A DNA stretch of 64,000 nt from Bacteroidetes bacterium ADurb.Bin145 (GTDB lineage: Bacteria; Bacteroidota; Bacteroidia; Bacteroidales; VadinHA17), in contig MWDJ01000007.1 of assembly GCA_002070505.1 (NCBI GenBank), positions 1-64,000 on the forward strand, in the 5' to 3' direction. This document shows, piece by piece, positions 44,995 to 54,706 of this stretch (position 1 is the first letter of the stretch; every line of letters begins with the position of its first letter). The position numbers and the translations under genes are program-made. Under the pieces are notes generated by a model, which saw nothing but the letters and a program-made list of their open reading frames with translations, did no database searches and had not been told where the DNA came from.

Positions 44995-46289
44995 TCTTCA
45001 GGGCTAAAGATCGTTTGCTGATCATCATTAAAGATACTGCCCAGTTTTTGGCTAAGGGCTTTTCGTGAATACTCCGGATGAGGATCATGTATCTCTTGCC
45101 CGCACTTAATCATCTCCCTCTTGATATACCGGATAATTCCGTTAACATCATGTGCTTCAAACAAGCCCCCGGGTCTGCTTTGGCTGAGATGATATGCCGC
45201 ATCTCCATCAACCGGACCGATATATAATACCGGTTTCTGTGCTGCGATATACTCAAATACTTTCCCCGGAGTGATTGCCCTGTTATTCCTGTTTTCAGGA
45301 ATGATGATCAGTAGCAGGGATGATCTGCACATATACCCTATGGCTTTCTGATGATCAGTATAGGGGATGAATACAGCTTTATCGGTGCCAAGGATCTTTA
45401 ATATTTTATCTTTAATACTCTCCGGCACAAATCCGACAAACTGAAGAAGGAAATCTTTTCCTGAGTTCATTATGGTGCCAAGCGCAGACAATAATGAATC
45501 TACCGGGTATGCTTCGGACAGGGTACCGGTATAATTAATTGTGAAACGTGACGGAAATTCATGTCGGACACCCCTAAAATCCTCTTCATCATAACCATTT
45601 GGCAGAAAATGCACTTTACCTTCGATCCCGGGGGTCTTTAATTTGAAATTCTCTGCCAGATTATGTCCCACTGTAATTATTTTATCAGCATTTTTCAGTA
45701 CGCTTTTTTCAAAGTGTCTGTCGATCATTTTTGAAATGAAAGTAGGATAAAACAACTCATAATAGTAGATGTCGGTCCATGCATCTCTCAGATCTGCAAT
45801 CCATTGAATGCCAGAGAATATTTTTTTCAGCTTAAGGCCGATAAGCTGGGATGAGTGTGGTGGACTTGTACTAATGACCGCACTGATTCTTTCCTTTAAA
45901 ATAATTGAGACAGCCTCTTTTATTGCATGTCGGTTCCATCCTCTTCTGGGGTCTGGGATGAAAAAGTTGCCTCTTATGAAACGCGATAATAAACCTTTGA
46001 GTGATTTGTCACTGTTACTTGCGAATCCTGCGGAAGGGATCTTTGATTTGTCTCTTTTATAGAATCTGAACCAGTCGGTTGATTTTGTCTTGTATATTTT
46101 TAATACCCTGGGGATATCTTTTTCAAGTGAATAATCAAGAGCAGGATATGTTGCATCTGTTGGATCAACTGTAAGAATCACAGGTTCCCAACCGTATTCG
46201 GGCAGGTACTTCGAAAATTTTAACCATCTCTGTACCCCTGCACCACCGGCCGGTGGCCAGTAGTAAGTCACGATGAGAACTTTGTTCAT
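44991..46289 (-). CDS. Glycosyltransferase, GT4-type
   Basis: A GT-B glycosyltransferase of 432 residues with the opening VLIVTYYWPPAGGAGVQRWLK (key residues PP, GG, GVQR). The acceptor domain has SPPHSSQLIGLKL, and the donor domain has INYTGTLSEAYPVDSLL and ITPGKVFEYIAAQKP. It is typical of LPS or exopolysaccharide clusters. It starts one base after the glycyl-tRNA synthetase stop codon, so it is read from the same message. Confidence 0.88.
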   Translation of the reverse strand: MNKVLIVTYYWPPAGGAGVQRWLKFSKYLPEYGWEPVILTVDPTDATYPALDYSLEKDIPRVLKIYKTKSTDWFRFYKRDKSKIPSAGFASNSDKSLKGLLSRFIRGNFFIPDPRRGWNRHAIKEAVSIILKERISAVISTSPPHSSQLIGLKLKKIFSGIQWIADLRDAWTDIYYYELFYPTFISKMIDRHFEKSVLKNADKIITVGHNLAENFKLKTPGIEGKVHFLPNGYDEEDFRGVRHEFPSRFTINYTGTLSEAYPVDSLLSALGTIMNSGKDFLLQFVGFVPESIKDKILKILGTDKAVFIPYTDHQKAIGYMCRSSLLLIIIPENRNNRAITPGKVFEYIAAQKPVLYIGPVDGDAAYHLSQSRPGGLFEAHDVNGIIRYIKREMIKCGQEIHDPHPEYSRKALSQKLGSIFNDDQQTIFSPEE

Positions 46290-46290
46290 T

Positions 46291-47841
46291 TCAAAGCTTC
46301 TTTAACAAGCTCGCAATGCTGACCTTTTCTGCTATAATATCTTTTAACTGAGATATTTTAACTCTTTCCTGCTCCATCGAATCACGATACCTGATAGTAA
46401 CGGAGCTGTCATCCAAAGTCTGATGATCTATTGTGATACAATAGGGTGTTCCAATGGCATCCTGTCTTCTGTAACGTCTTCCTATCGAATCCTTATCATC
46501 ATACTGACAATTGAAGTCGAATCTAAGATCGTGGACTATTTTTTCAGCTATTTCAGGCAGTCCGTCTTTCTTAATGAGTGGCATAACAGCCAGCTTTACT
46601 GGTGCAAGAAATGAAGGGAGCCTCATTACTGTCCTTGTATCGCTTGTACCATCTTCCTTTTTCAGTTCCTCTTCCCGGAGAGCTGCGGAAACGATATGGA
46701 GGAACATCCTGTCGACACCTATGGAAGTCTCGATCACGTATGGTATATATGATTCTCCTTTCTCGGGATCGAAGTACTGCATCTTTTTACCGCTGTAATT
46801 CTGATGTTGTTTCAGATCGAAATCGGTACGTGAATGGATACCTTCAACTTCCTTGAATCCGAATGGGAACCTGAACTCTATATCTGTTGCAGCATTTGCA
46901 TAATGAGCAAGTTTTGTGTGATCGTGGAACCGGTAATTATCATCTCCGTAACCGAGAGCGGTATGCCATCTCATTCTCACACCTTTCCAGTGCCTGAACC
47001 AGTCAAGCTCTGTACCGGGCTGGACAAAGAACTGCATCTCCATTTGTTCAAATTCCCTCATCCTGAAAATAAACTGTCGTGCAACGATCTCGTTTCGGAA
47101 TGCCTTTCCTATCTGTGCAATTCCAAAGGGGATCTTCATCCTTCCGGTCTTCTGCACATTAAGGAAATTGACAAAGATTCCCTGAGCTGTTTCGGGCCGC
47201 AGGTAAACCTTTGAAGCTCCCTCTGAGGTGGATCCCATTTCGGTTGCGAACATCAGATTGAACTGTCTTACTTCCGTCCAGTTCCGGGTGCCTGAGATCG
47301 GGCATACTATTTCGTTGTCGAGAATGATCTGCCGCAGTTCATTCAGATCTGTGGCATTCATAGCTTTTGAATACCTGGCGTTTATTTCATCGATTTTTTG
47401 CTGGTTCGCCAAAACCCTCTGATTTGTTGCTCGGAATTTATTCTCATCAAATGCATCCCCGAATCTTTCACGGGCTTTCTCAACCTCCTTACTGATTTTA
47501 TCCTCGAACTTAGCAATATGTTCTTCGATAAGTACATCGGCCCTGTATCTTTTCTTGGAATCCTTATTATCAATAAGCGGATCGTTAAATGCATCGACGT
47601 GTCCTGAAGCTTTCCAGATTGTGGGATGCATAAAGATCGCAGAATCAATGCCTACTATATTTTCATTGAGGAGGACCATGCTGTCCCACCAGTATTTCTT
47701 TATGTTGTTTTTGAGTTCCACACCATATTGTCCATAATCATACACCGCACTTAATCCATCATATATTTCGCTTGACGGGAAAACATATCCATACTCCTTG
47801 CAATGAGCTACAAGCTTTTTAAAAACATCTTCCTGGGCCAT
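46291..47841 (-). CDS. glyQS: Glycine--tRNA ligase, single-chain class II
   Basis: A synthetase of 516 residues charging tRNA-Gly, of the dimeric (alpha2) type also found in archaea and eukaryotes. It begins with the class II core (YGYVFPSSEIYDGLSAVYDYG) and has motif 2 (FRNEIVARQFIFRMREFEQMEM, residues FRNE and RxREF) and motif 3 (ETSIGVDRMF). An anticodon-binding domain is at the C-terminus. It has its own promoter and is followed within one base by a glycosyltransferase gene, an odd operon partner. Confidence 0.95.
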   Translation of the reverse strand: MAQEDVFKKLVAHCKEYGYVFPSSEIYDGLSAVYDYGQYGVELKNNIKKYWWDSMVLLNENIVGIDSAIFMHPTIWKASGHVDAFNDPLIDNKDSKKRYRADVLIEEHIAKFEDKISKEVEKARERFGDAFDENKFRATNQRVLANQQKIDEINARYSKAMNATDLNELRQIILDNEIVCPISGTRNWTEVRQFNLMFATEMGSTSEGASKVYLRPETAQGIFVNFLNVQKTGRMKIPFGIAQIGKAFRNEIVARQFIFRMREFEQMEMQFFVQPGTELDWFRHWKGVRMRWHTALGYGDDNYRFHDHTKLAHYANAATDIEFRFPFGFKEVEGIHSRTDFDLKQHQNYSGKKMQYFDPEKGESYIPYVIETSIGVDRMFLHIVSAALREEELKKEDGTSDTRTVMRLPSFLAPVKLAVMPLIKKDGLPEIAEKIVHDLRFDFNCQYDDKDSIGRRYRRQDAIGTPYCITIDHQTLDDSSVTIRYRDSMEQERVKISQLKDIIAEKVSIASLLKKL

Positions 47842-47873
47842 ATAACACTTATTAGTTGATAAATAACGGAAGG

Positions 47874-47904
47874 CAAAAGTATACTAAAAACTTTGGTTTT
47901 ACAA
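47874..47904 (-). promoter_or_regulatory. Bacteroidota-type promoter of glyQS
   Basis: TTG (47904-47902), a 20-nt spacer and TACTTTTG (47881-47874) lie 33 nt before the start codon. The same architecture and the same -7 box occur before tRNA-Asn. Confidence 0.6.
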
Positions 47905-48003
47905 TTATTTGATGCGCCGCATCAGAGCTTTTATTTGTCCGGGTTGAAGGACAGATGAACTCCTTTTAAACAATCCCTGATTCATACAGATCATTTCTAT
48001 TTG

Positions 48004-48011
48004 TATCTTTG
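48004..48011 (+). promoter_or_regulatory. Candidate -7 element of nadB
   Basis: TATCTTTG matches TAnnTTTG exactly and lies 25 nt before the nadB ATG. The -33 region has no TTG. Confidence 0.4.
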
Positions 48012-48035
48012 ACAGGGATTCCTAAATATCCAGTT

Positions 48036-49646
48036 ATGAAGAAAAGGACTGATTTTCTGGTCATCGGTTCCGGTATTGCCGGACTCACTTTTGCGCTGAA
48101 AGCTTCGAAGTTCGGTAAAGTAACTATTGTAACCAAAGCCTGCCTGGATGATACCAATACCCGCTATGCACAGGGCGGAATAGCAGCAGTGTTCCGTGAA
48201 CCGGATAACTTTGAAAAGCATATTAAAGACACACTCATAGCCGGAGACGGGTGCTGTGATGAAGGCGTTGTAAGAATGGTGGTAAGTGAAGCGCCTGAAA
48301 GGATCAAAGACCTTATAAAGCTTGGAGTTCCCTTTGATAAAAAGGAGGATGGGACCTATGATCTGGCAAAAGAAGGGGGCCATTCCGAACACAGGATACT
48401 TCATCATAAAGACAAAACCGGGGAAGCCATACAGAAAACACTTATGCTCCGCGTAAGGAAAGATCCTAATATCGAAATTTTTGAACAGCATTTTGCAATT
48501 GAACTACTGACCCAGCATCACCTTGGAGAAGTTGTAAAGAAGAATTACCCCGGAATAAAATGTTACGGAGCTTATGTGGCAGATCTCGTTAACAAGAAAG
48601 TTATTGCTTTCCTCTCTAAGGTCACTATTGTCGCCACCGGAGGTATTGGCAATGTATATCTGACAACAACTAATCCTGAAATTGCTACCGGAGACGGTAT
48701 TGCAATGGTTTACAGGGCGAAAGGCACTGTTGAGAATATGGAATTTGTACAGTTTCACCCGACATCGCTGTATGATCCCGGAACCAGACCATCGTTTCTC
48801 ATAACAGAGGCTCTAAGAGGATATGGTGCCGTTCTCAAGAATATGGCCGGTGAAGATTTCATGAAAAGATATGACAGCCGCGGATCGCTGGCTCCCAGGG
48901 ATATAGTTACAAGAGCGATTGATAATGAAATGAAGATTTGGGGTGATGATCATGTCTGGCTGGATTGTACGCACCTTAGTCCGGAAGGATTGAAAGATCA
49001 TTTCCCAAATGTATTTGAGCACTGTATTGCCAGGGGCATAGATATTACGAAGGATAAGATACCTGTTGTCCCCGTCCAGCATTACTCATGCGGAGGGATC
49101 AAAGTGGACATAAACGGCCAGAGCAGTATCGACAGGCTGTATGCCCTCGGTGAAGTGTCTTCGACAGGACTTCATGGAGCAAACCGTTTAGCGTCAAATT
49201 CACTTATTGAAGCAGTTGTCTTCGCTCACAGGGCAGCACTTCACTCAGGCAATCGTCTTGGTGACCTTACATTCGAAGAGGAAATACCAAACTGGGATTA
49301 TAAAGGCACAACCCATCTTGAGGAAATGGTGCTGATTACCCAAAGCATAAAGGAAGTTCAGATGATAATGAGCAATTATGTAGGGATAGTCAGATCCGAC
49401 CTCCGCCTTGAAAGAGCTATGGTCAGGATGGAGATCCTTTACCAGGAAACAGAAAGCCTTTACAAACGCTCGCTTATCTCAAAGAAAATATGTGAACTCA
49501 GGAATATTATTAATGTAGGGTATATTATTATAAAACATGCCCGGAACCGGAAGGAAAGTATAGGACTTCACTATTCAATTGATTATCCCAAAAAGGCAAG
49601 GACCGAACCCCTGCCTCCTGTAAGTCCTGTTGACCTAGATCATTGA
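48036..49646 (+). CDS. nadB: L-aspartate oxidase NadB
   Basis: A flavoprotein of 536 residues that oxidises aspartate to iminoaspartate for NAD synthesis. The FAD-binding start is DFLVIGSGIAGLTFAL, then NTRYAQGGIAAV. At the position where SdhA carries the FAD-linked His there is Thr, as expected for NadB. The active-site region contains HPTSLYDPG and RGSLAPRDIVTRAI. A helical C-terminus follows. ATG 48036 was chosen over TTG 48009. nadA and nadC are not nearby. Confidence 0.92.
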   Translation: MKKRTDFLVIGSGIAGLTFALKASKFGKVTIVTKACLDDTNTRYAQGGIAAVFREPDNFEKHIKDTLIAGDGCCDEGVVRMVVSEAPERIKDLIKLGVPFDKKEDGTYDLAKEGGHSEHRILHHKDKTGEAIQKTLMLRVRKDPNIEIFEQHFAIELLTQHHLGEVVKKNYPGIKCYGAYVADLVNKKVIAFLSKVTIVATGGIGNVYLTTTNPEIATGDGIAMVYRAKGTVENMEFVQFHPTSLYDPGTRPSFLITEALRGYGAVLKNMAGEDFMKRYDSRGSLAPRDIVTRAIDNEMKIWGDDHVWLDCTHLSPEGLKDHFPNVFEHCIARGIDITKDKIPVVPVQHYSCGGIKVDINGQSSIDRLYALGEVSSTGLHGANRLASNSLIEAVVFAHRAALHSGNRLGDLTFEEEIPNWDYKGTTHLEEMVLITQSIKEVQMIMSNYVGIVRSDLRLERAMVRMEILYQETESLYKRSLISKKICELRNIINVGYIIIKHARNRKESIGLHYSIDYPKKARTEPLPPVSPVDLDH

Positions 49647-49657
49647 GAATTTGAACT

Positions 49658-50611
49658 ATGAATCATCTTGAATCGTCATTCACCGGGAAGAATGCTTTCT
49701 GGCGTTACCTGATAATGATAATTGTTGTCTTTGCCGCAACAAATACTATCGGGGCACTTCCCCTGCTTCTTGTAATGGGGATTAAAGCGGTTTCAGACCC
49801 TGATATCATTACTGAACTTGCAACTGATCCCTCCAACCTGGCTCCGCTTGGCCTCGATCAGAACATCAATCTTTTGCTGACCGTGTTCCCGTTTATTATC
49901 GGATTGCTGGCATTTATAGTACTTATTAAGCCACTGAATAACAAAACAACAGGAATTGTAATCAACGGTACGGGATCTTTCAGGTATAACAGATTCGTCA
50001 TCTCTGCCCTTATCTGGCTGGCGCTTTCTGCAATTTATCTCTTTGTTTGTATTAAACTTGATCCTTCAAATTTTTCCATCAACAATGCCTCTTTATCTTT
50101 AATACCACTCATTGTTGTTGCTCTGTTGCTTATTCCATTCCAGGCTTCATTTGAAGAGATACTGTTCAGGGGCTACCTGATGCAGGGCTTTACAGTACTT
50201 TTGCGAAACAGATTATTCTCACTTGTCATGACTTCAGTACTGTTCGGACTGATGCATGGTCTGAATCCTGAAGTAGAAGCTTTTGGTTTCTGGACAATGA
50301 TGCCCCAGTATATACTTTTTGGATTGATATTCGGGATCATTACTATTCTGGATGATGGAATTGAGGCAGCCATGGGTGCTCATACAGCAAATAATGTTTT
50401 TCTGCTGGTAATGAACACAAATGAATCATCAGCGCTGCAGTCGGAAGCCCTTTTTGAACAGCATAATATATATCCCTGGACTGAGTTCACGGCTCTGTTT
50501 ATAATGGGCATTATAGTAATAATAATTCTGAAAATCATTTTCAGGTGGAAAACCTTTCCGGCCCTTCTCAGCAGGGTGGAACAAGGAACTAAAACGGATC
50601 AGATTGTATAG
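49658..50611 (+). CDS. CPBP-family intramembrane metalloprotease
   Basis: This 317-residue protein has about eight TM helices and the CPBP (Abi/CAAX-like) motifs: E166-E167 with R171 (EEILFRG), H200 (FGLMHGLNP) and H242 with N246 (GAHTANN). Such proteins are probable intramembrane proteases with unknown substrates. It lies 11 nt after nadB and is likely co-transcribed. Its 3' end overlaps the convergent dusB by 13 nt. Confidence 0.9.
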   Translation: MNHLESSFTGKNAFWRYLIMIIVVFAATNTIGALPLLLVMGIKAVSDPDIITELATDPSNLAPLGLDQNINLLLTVFPFIIGLLAFIVLIKPLNNKTTGIVINGTGSFRYNRFVISALIWLALSAIYLFVCIKLDPSNFSINNASLSLIPLIVVALLLIPFQASFEEILFRGYLMQGFTVLLRNRLFSLVMTSVLFGLMHGLNPEVEAFGFWTMMPQYILFGLIFGIITILDDGIEAAMGAHTANNVFLLVMNTNESSALQSEALFEQHNIYPWTEFTALFIMGIIVIIILKIIFRWKTFPALLSRVEQGTKTDQIV

Positions 50612-51612
50612 ACGGATGTTTTGTCATCACTTCTGTAGTCTCCCCATTTTTGTCCCGTCTCCTCAATGATAGACTTTATTTCTTCTTCATCCTGGCAGGT
50701 GAGCAGACGCAACCGGGTTTCCTTGAAATTTGGCAGTCCTTTGAAGTAATTCGAAAAATGCCTGCGCATTTCAAAAATAGCTCTTTTACCTTCTTTATAC
50801 TCAAGTGACCGGCGGAAGTGGAGCAGAGCCAGGTCGGCTTTTTCTCTGACAGTCGGTTCTGGCAGGAGTTCCCCGGTACTGAGATAATGTCGGATATCCC
50901 TGAATATCCATGGCCTGCCGACAGCAGCCCTTCCGATCATGATACCGTCTACACCATAGCGGTCAAACATCTCTCTGGCCTTTACAGGAGAATTAATATC
51001 TCCGTTACCTATCACAGGGATCTTTATTCTGGGATTATTTTTTACTGCACCTATTAGGGTCCAGTCTGCAGTTCCTTTGTATAATTGAGCCCTCGTACGC
51101 CCATGGATTGTAATAGCCTTGATACCAACATCCTGAAGTTGTTCAGCTACTTCTTCGATATTCTTGTGCTCTTCATCCCATCCCAGCCTTGTCTTAACTG
51201 TAACAGGCAATTTTACAGATTTTACTATTGCTGAAGTCATTTCAATCATCAGTGGGATGTTGCGTAACATTCCTGCACCGGCACCTCTGTTTGCTATTTT
51301 CTTTACCGGACATCCGAAATTAATATCGATAAGATCAGGCTTAGCTTCTTCTGCAATAATAGCAGCCTCGACCATTGCTTCAGTTATATGGCCATAAAGC
51401 TGTATACCTATTGGCCGCTCGAAATCATATATATCAAGCTTCTGAACACTTTTATTGCCATTCCTTATGAGACCGTCGGATGAAATGAATTCCGTATACA
51501 TGAAATCTGCTCCGTTAGCCTTGCAGACCATCCTGAAAGAAGGATCAGTTATGTCCTCCATCGGAGCAAGGAATAATGGGTGATCAGGCAGCAATATATC
51601 AGCAATGGTCAA
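50599..51612 (-). CDS. dusB: tRNA-dihydrouridine synthase DusB
   Basis: An FMN enzyme of 337 residues that reduces uridine in the tRNA D-loop. It shows FLAPMEDITDPSFR near the start, the catalytic Cys in DINFGCPVKK, the FMN loops TVKTRLGWDE and ITIHGRTRAQLYKG, and VIGNGDI. The start is TTG at 51612; no in-frame ATG precedes the conserved APMED segment. Length and motifs favour DusB over DusA or DusC. Confidence 0.93.
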   Translation of the reverse strand: MTIADILLPDHPLFLAPMEDITDPSFRMVCKANGADFMYTEFISSDGLIRNGNKSVQKLDIYDFERPIGIQLYGHITEAMVEAAIIAEEAKPDLIDINFGCPVKKIANRGAGAGMLRNIPLMIEMTSAIVKSVKLPVTVKTRLGWDEEHKNIEEVAEQLQDVGIKAITIHGRTRAQLYKGTADWTLIGAVKNNPRIKIPVIGNGDINSPVKAREMFDRYGVDGIMIGRAAVGRPWIFRDIRHYLSTGELLPEPTVREKADLALLHFRRSLEYKEGKRAIFEMRRHFSNYFKGLPNFKETRLRLLTCQDEEEIKSIIEETGQKWGDYRSDDKTSVYTI

Positions 51613-51653
51613 AATATGCAGTTTAAAAATAAGTCAGATGTCAGATGAGTTTT

Positions 51654-52385
51654 TTACAGTGCAGGATTAGCATCAACAGCCGGAAGCTCAACTTTCTTTA
51701 TTTCACTTTTTCTTAATATATAAACCAGCCCATACTCCTCACATTCTCTTTTTCTTGTGTCATCGGGAAGTGAACTGAAATGAGCTTCAATTTCATTCCA
51801 GATATTCAGGATTATTTCATCGGCCTCTTTCCGCATATCTGCAGTCCTTTCGCTGAAATCCTTTGCCTTCTTGATCAATATCTGTCGTGAATTATGAACC
51901 TCGAGAAAGCTTTCAAACCTCACTTTAGTAACAGCGATCGTCGGATTAGTGACCGGGCTTCCGCCTTTTCTTAATCTTAGCTCTTCTCCCTCAATTATTC
52001 TTTTGCCCCATATTATAAGCTCATTTTCAGTAAGCATTAAAGGAACTTTCAGTTCATTTGTCGGCAATCCATAATACACCCTCGTCTCGACCGGCAGATC
52101 GCCCCTGTAAACAGCCATATTCATTACCCTGATGAAATGAGTGAGATAGGTTTTAGCTTTATGGAAAGCATCGTTGTACATTTTACTCTTCGTATTCTGA
52201 GAAGCAACTGCCAGTTTATGAAGCTGTATGTTATGTTCAAAAAGCGGAAGGAACTTCTGGAGCCTTAGCAAGTTTTTTGCTGAATAAGCCATTTCAGACG
52301 GAGGTGTCTCTTTTCCTCTTTCCAGGGCTGTCTTCATAGCTCTGATACGAGCTGAATCAGTGTTTGGTAATCTGCGGTATGGCAT
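51654..52385 (-). CDS. Conserved helical protein of unknown function
   Basis: A 243-residue soluble protein without signal or TM segments. It is mostly helical and charged, with RIIEGEELRLRKGG near the middle and a long helix with ILIKKAKDFSERTADMRKE after it. I do not recognise a family or catalytic motif. It lies 41 nt upstream of dusB on the same strand, so the two may be co-transcribed. Codon use looks like that of its neighbours. Confidence 0.7.
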   Translation of the reverse strand: MPYRRLPNTDSARIRAMKTALERGKETPPSEMAYSAKNLLRLQKFLPLFEHNIQLHKLAVASQNTKSKMYNDAFHKAKTYLTHFIRVMNMAVYRGDLPVETRVYYGLPTNELKVPLMLTENELIIWGKRIIEGEELRLRKGGSPVTNPTIAVTKVRFESFLEVHNSRQILIKKAKDFSERTADMRKEADEIILNIWNEIEAHFSSLPDDTRKRECEEYGLVYILRKSEIKKVELPAVDANPAL

Positions 52386-52620
52386 GCCTGAAAACGTGTT
52401 TAAAAAATGTTTATAACTGCTGCGAATATAATCAAATATTATTAATAACTATTGCCATTCGCATTTGAATCATTCTGATAATTAAAAATTTCACTTGTTG
52501 AGTATGGGAATTCAGAGTGTTAATAACCCCATTATTTAATTTTACGTACCATACTCCTGCATTGTTTCATACTTTAAATGGTGTTAACTTAGAAGTTTAT
52601 TAATTAAAAACTACCCGGCC

Positions 52621-54006
52621 ATGTTCACGAGTGATGTTTATAAAAAAAGAAGAAAAGATCTTCACGGCAAGATAAGATCCGGGATAGCAATATTCATCGG
52701 GAACACTGAATCTCCAATGAATTACCCGGGGAATACTTATCATTTCAGGCAGGACAGTGATTTTCTCTATTTTTTCGGACTTGATATCCCGGGATTTGCA
52801 GCGGTTATGGATTTTGATTCCGGCAAAGATCAGCTGTTCGGCAATGATTTTGACATGGATGATATAATCTGGATGGGTCCCCAGCCATCCGTTAAAAATC
52901 TCGCGCTTAAATGCGGGATTTTAAAAACAGCACCTCTTGCAAAACTGGATGATACAGTAAAGGAGGCTAAGGCAAAAAAAAGAAAGATACATTTCCTGCC
53001 TCCTTACCGGGGCGAAACCTGTATGACTCTCGGTTCGCTTCTCAGGGAGAATCCCTGTCAGATGAAAACACTGGCATCACAGGATCTTATCAAGGCTGTC
53101 GTTTCATTAAGGTCGGTCAAGGAAGAGCCTGAAGTAAGAGAAATTGAAAAAGCCGTTGATATAGCTTACGATATGCATGTCAATGCGATGAAGATGTGCC
53201 GCGTGGGTGTATCTGAACAGGAGATATTCGGAAAAATAGAAGGTATTGCCTTTGCCAGGGGTAACGGTACATCCTTCCCGATCATACTCAGTATTAATGG
53301 CCAGACTTTACATAACCATGATCATGGAAATATTCTGAAAAAAGGCAGGATGATGGTAACCGATGCCGGAGCTGAATCGTTGCTCCATTATGCTTCTGAT
53401 ATTACAAGAACAACTCCGGTCGGTGGGAAGTTCAGCAGTCAGCAAAAAGATATATATGAGATTGTCCTTAAAGCGAATACAGAATCGATCAAGGCTTCCC
53501 GCCCGGGATTATCAAACAGGGATGTGCATATTAAAGCCTGTACTGTCATTGCTTCGGGACTAAAAGAACTCGGGCTGATAAAAGGAGATGTTGAAGATGC
53601 TGTTTCAGCCGGAGCCCATGCACTGTTTATGCCCCATGGAATAGGACATATGCTTGGACTCGACGTTCATGATATGGAAGCCCTTGGTGAGAATTTTGTA
53701 GGATATTCCGAGAATGTAAGACGGAGCGACCAGTTTGGACTGGCTTTCCTGAGATTCGCTCTTCCATATAAGACAGGGCATGTCTTTACAATTGAACCAG
53801 GAATTTATTTTATTCCTGAGCTTATCGAAAAATGGCAGTCTGAAAATAAGCACAGGGATTTCATTAACTACAGCAAAATAGACAGATACAGATCAGTGGG
53901 GGGAATACGTATTGAGGACAATATCCTTATTACAGAAAAAGGTCACAAGGTACTTGGTACTCCCATTCCGAAAACTGTGGAGGAAATTGAAACAATCTGC
54001 AGGTAA
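52621..54006 (+). CDS. Xaa-Pro aminopeptidase (M24B)
   Basis: A metallopeptidase of 461 residues that removes N-terminal residues before proline. The N-terminal creatinase-like domain (1-170) includes FRQDSDFLYFFGLDIPG. The pita-bread catalytic domain has the five metal ligands in TDAGAESLLHYASDITRT (two Asp), MPHGIGHMLGLDVHD (His), FTIEPGIYF (Glu) and GIRIEDN (Glu). No signal peptide is present. It is followed by a phosphatase gene 12 nt later. Confidence 0.93.
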   Translation: MFTSDVYKKRRKDLHGKIRSGIAIFIGNTESPMNYPGNTYHFRQDSDFLYFFGLDIPGFAAVMDFDSGKDQLFGNDFDMDDIIWMGPQPSVKNLALKCGILKTAPLAKLDDTVKEAKAKKRKIHFLPPYRGETCMTLGSLLRENPCQMKTLASQDLIKAVVSLRSVKEEPEVREIEKAVDIAYDMHVNAMKMCRVGVSEQEIFGKIEGIAFARGNGTSFPIILSINGQTLHNHDHGNILKKGRMMVTDAGAESLLHYASDITRTTPVGGKFSSQQKDIYEIVLKANTESIKASRPGLSNRDVHIKACTVIASGLKELGLIKGDVEDAVSAGAHALFMPHGIGHMLGLDVHDMEALGENFVGYSENVRRSDQFGLAFLRFALPYKTGHVFTIEPGIYFIPELIEKWQSENKHRDFINYSKIDRYRSVGGIRIEDNILITEKGHKVLGTPIPKTVEEIETICR

Positions 54007-54018
54007 ATATTTTTATCA

Positions 54019-54687
54019 ATGAACCGCCTTTTTGCAGTAAGCGACATTCATGGATGTTTCACGACATTCCATGAGCTTATTGTTAAGGTTCTTGATCTGA
54101 AACGGACTGATCAGCTCATACTTCTTGGCGACTATATCGACAGGGGAGAGCGGAGTAAGGAGGTAATTGATTTTATAATCGACCTGACGGGAAAAGGATT
54201 CAATATTGTTACACTAAGGGGTAATCATGAACAGATGCTGCTTGATGCATATTACGATCAGGAAGAGTTATCACTGTGGTTTTTAAACAGCGGGGAAACA
54301 ACCCTGATGAGTTTCGGGATCAATGATATCAGGGAAATAGGGAAAAGATATCTTGATTTTTTCTCAGGAACGGTTTTCTATCACAGGATCAGGGATTATT
54401 TATTCGTTCATGCCGGATTCAATGATCTGCTAAAGGATCCTTTTTCAGACAATTATCACATGATCTGGGAATGCAGGCCTTCCTACTCCGGTCATTTTTT
54501 CAATGGAAAAACAATAATTCACGGGCACCGGCCAAAACATCCCGACTATGTGAGGGAGCTCATAATGGAACAGTCCCAGGTCATCCCGATTGATACAGGA
54601 TGTGTGTATGGACCGGAATCCGGTTATGGTTATCTTTCAGCGCTGGAGCTTAATTCCAAAGAACTGATCTCCTTGCCTTTACTTTAA
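54019..54687 (+). CDS. Calcineurin-like serine/threonine phosphatase
   Basis: A protein of 222 residues with the metallophosphoesterase signature DIHGC (9-13), GDYIDRG (about 36-42) and GNHEQM (about 69-74), plus two later His residues (FVHAGF, IHGHRP). It resembles bacterial PrpA/PrpB-type protein phosphatases or bis-nucleotide phosphatases. The substrate is not determinable. It is likely co-transcribed with the aminopeptidase gene. Confidence 0.9.
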   Translation: MNRLFAVSDIHGCFTTFHELIVKVLDLKRTDQLILLGDYIDRGERSKEVIDFIIDLTGKGFNIVTLRGNHEQMLLDAYYDQEELSLWFLNSGETTLMSFGINDIREIGKRYLDFFSGTVFYHRIRDYLFVHAGFNDLLKDPFSDNYHMIWECRPSYSGHFFNGKTIIHGHRPKHPDYVRELIMEQSQVIPIDTGCVYGPESGYGYLSALELNSKELISLPLL

Positions 54688-54706
54688 GATAAGTTTATTT
54701 TCAGAA

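Noticed and set aside
47997-48491. 164-codon antisense open frame over nadB
   Set aside because: The opposite strand encodes a clear flavoprotein; the antisense product has no recognisable feature.
48036-49646. Second SdhA/FrdA flavoprotein
   Set aside because: The FAD-linking His is replaced by Thr and the length and motifs fit NadB.
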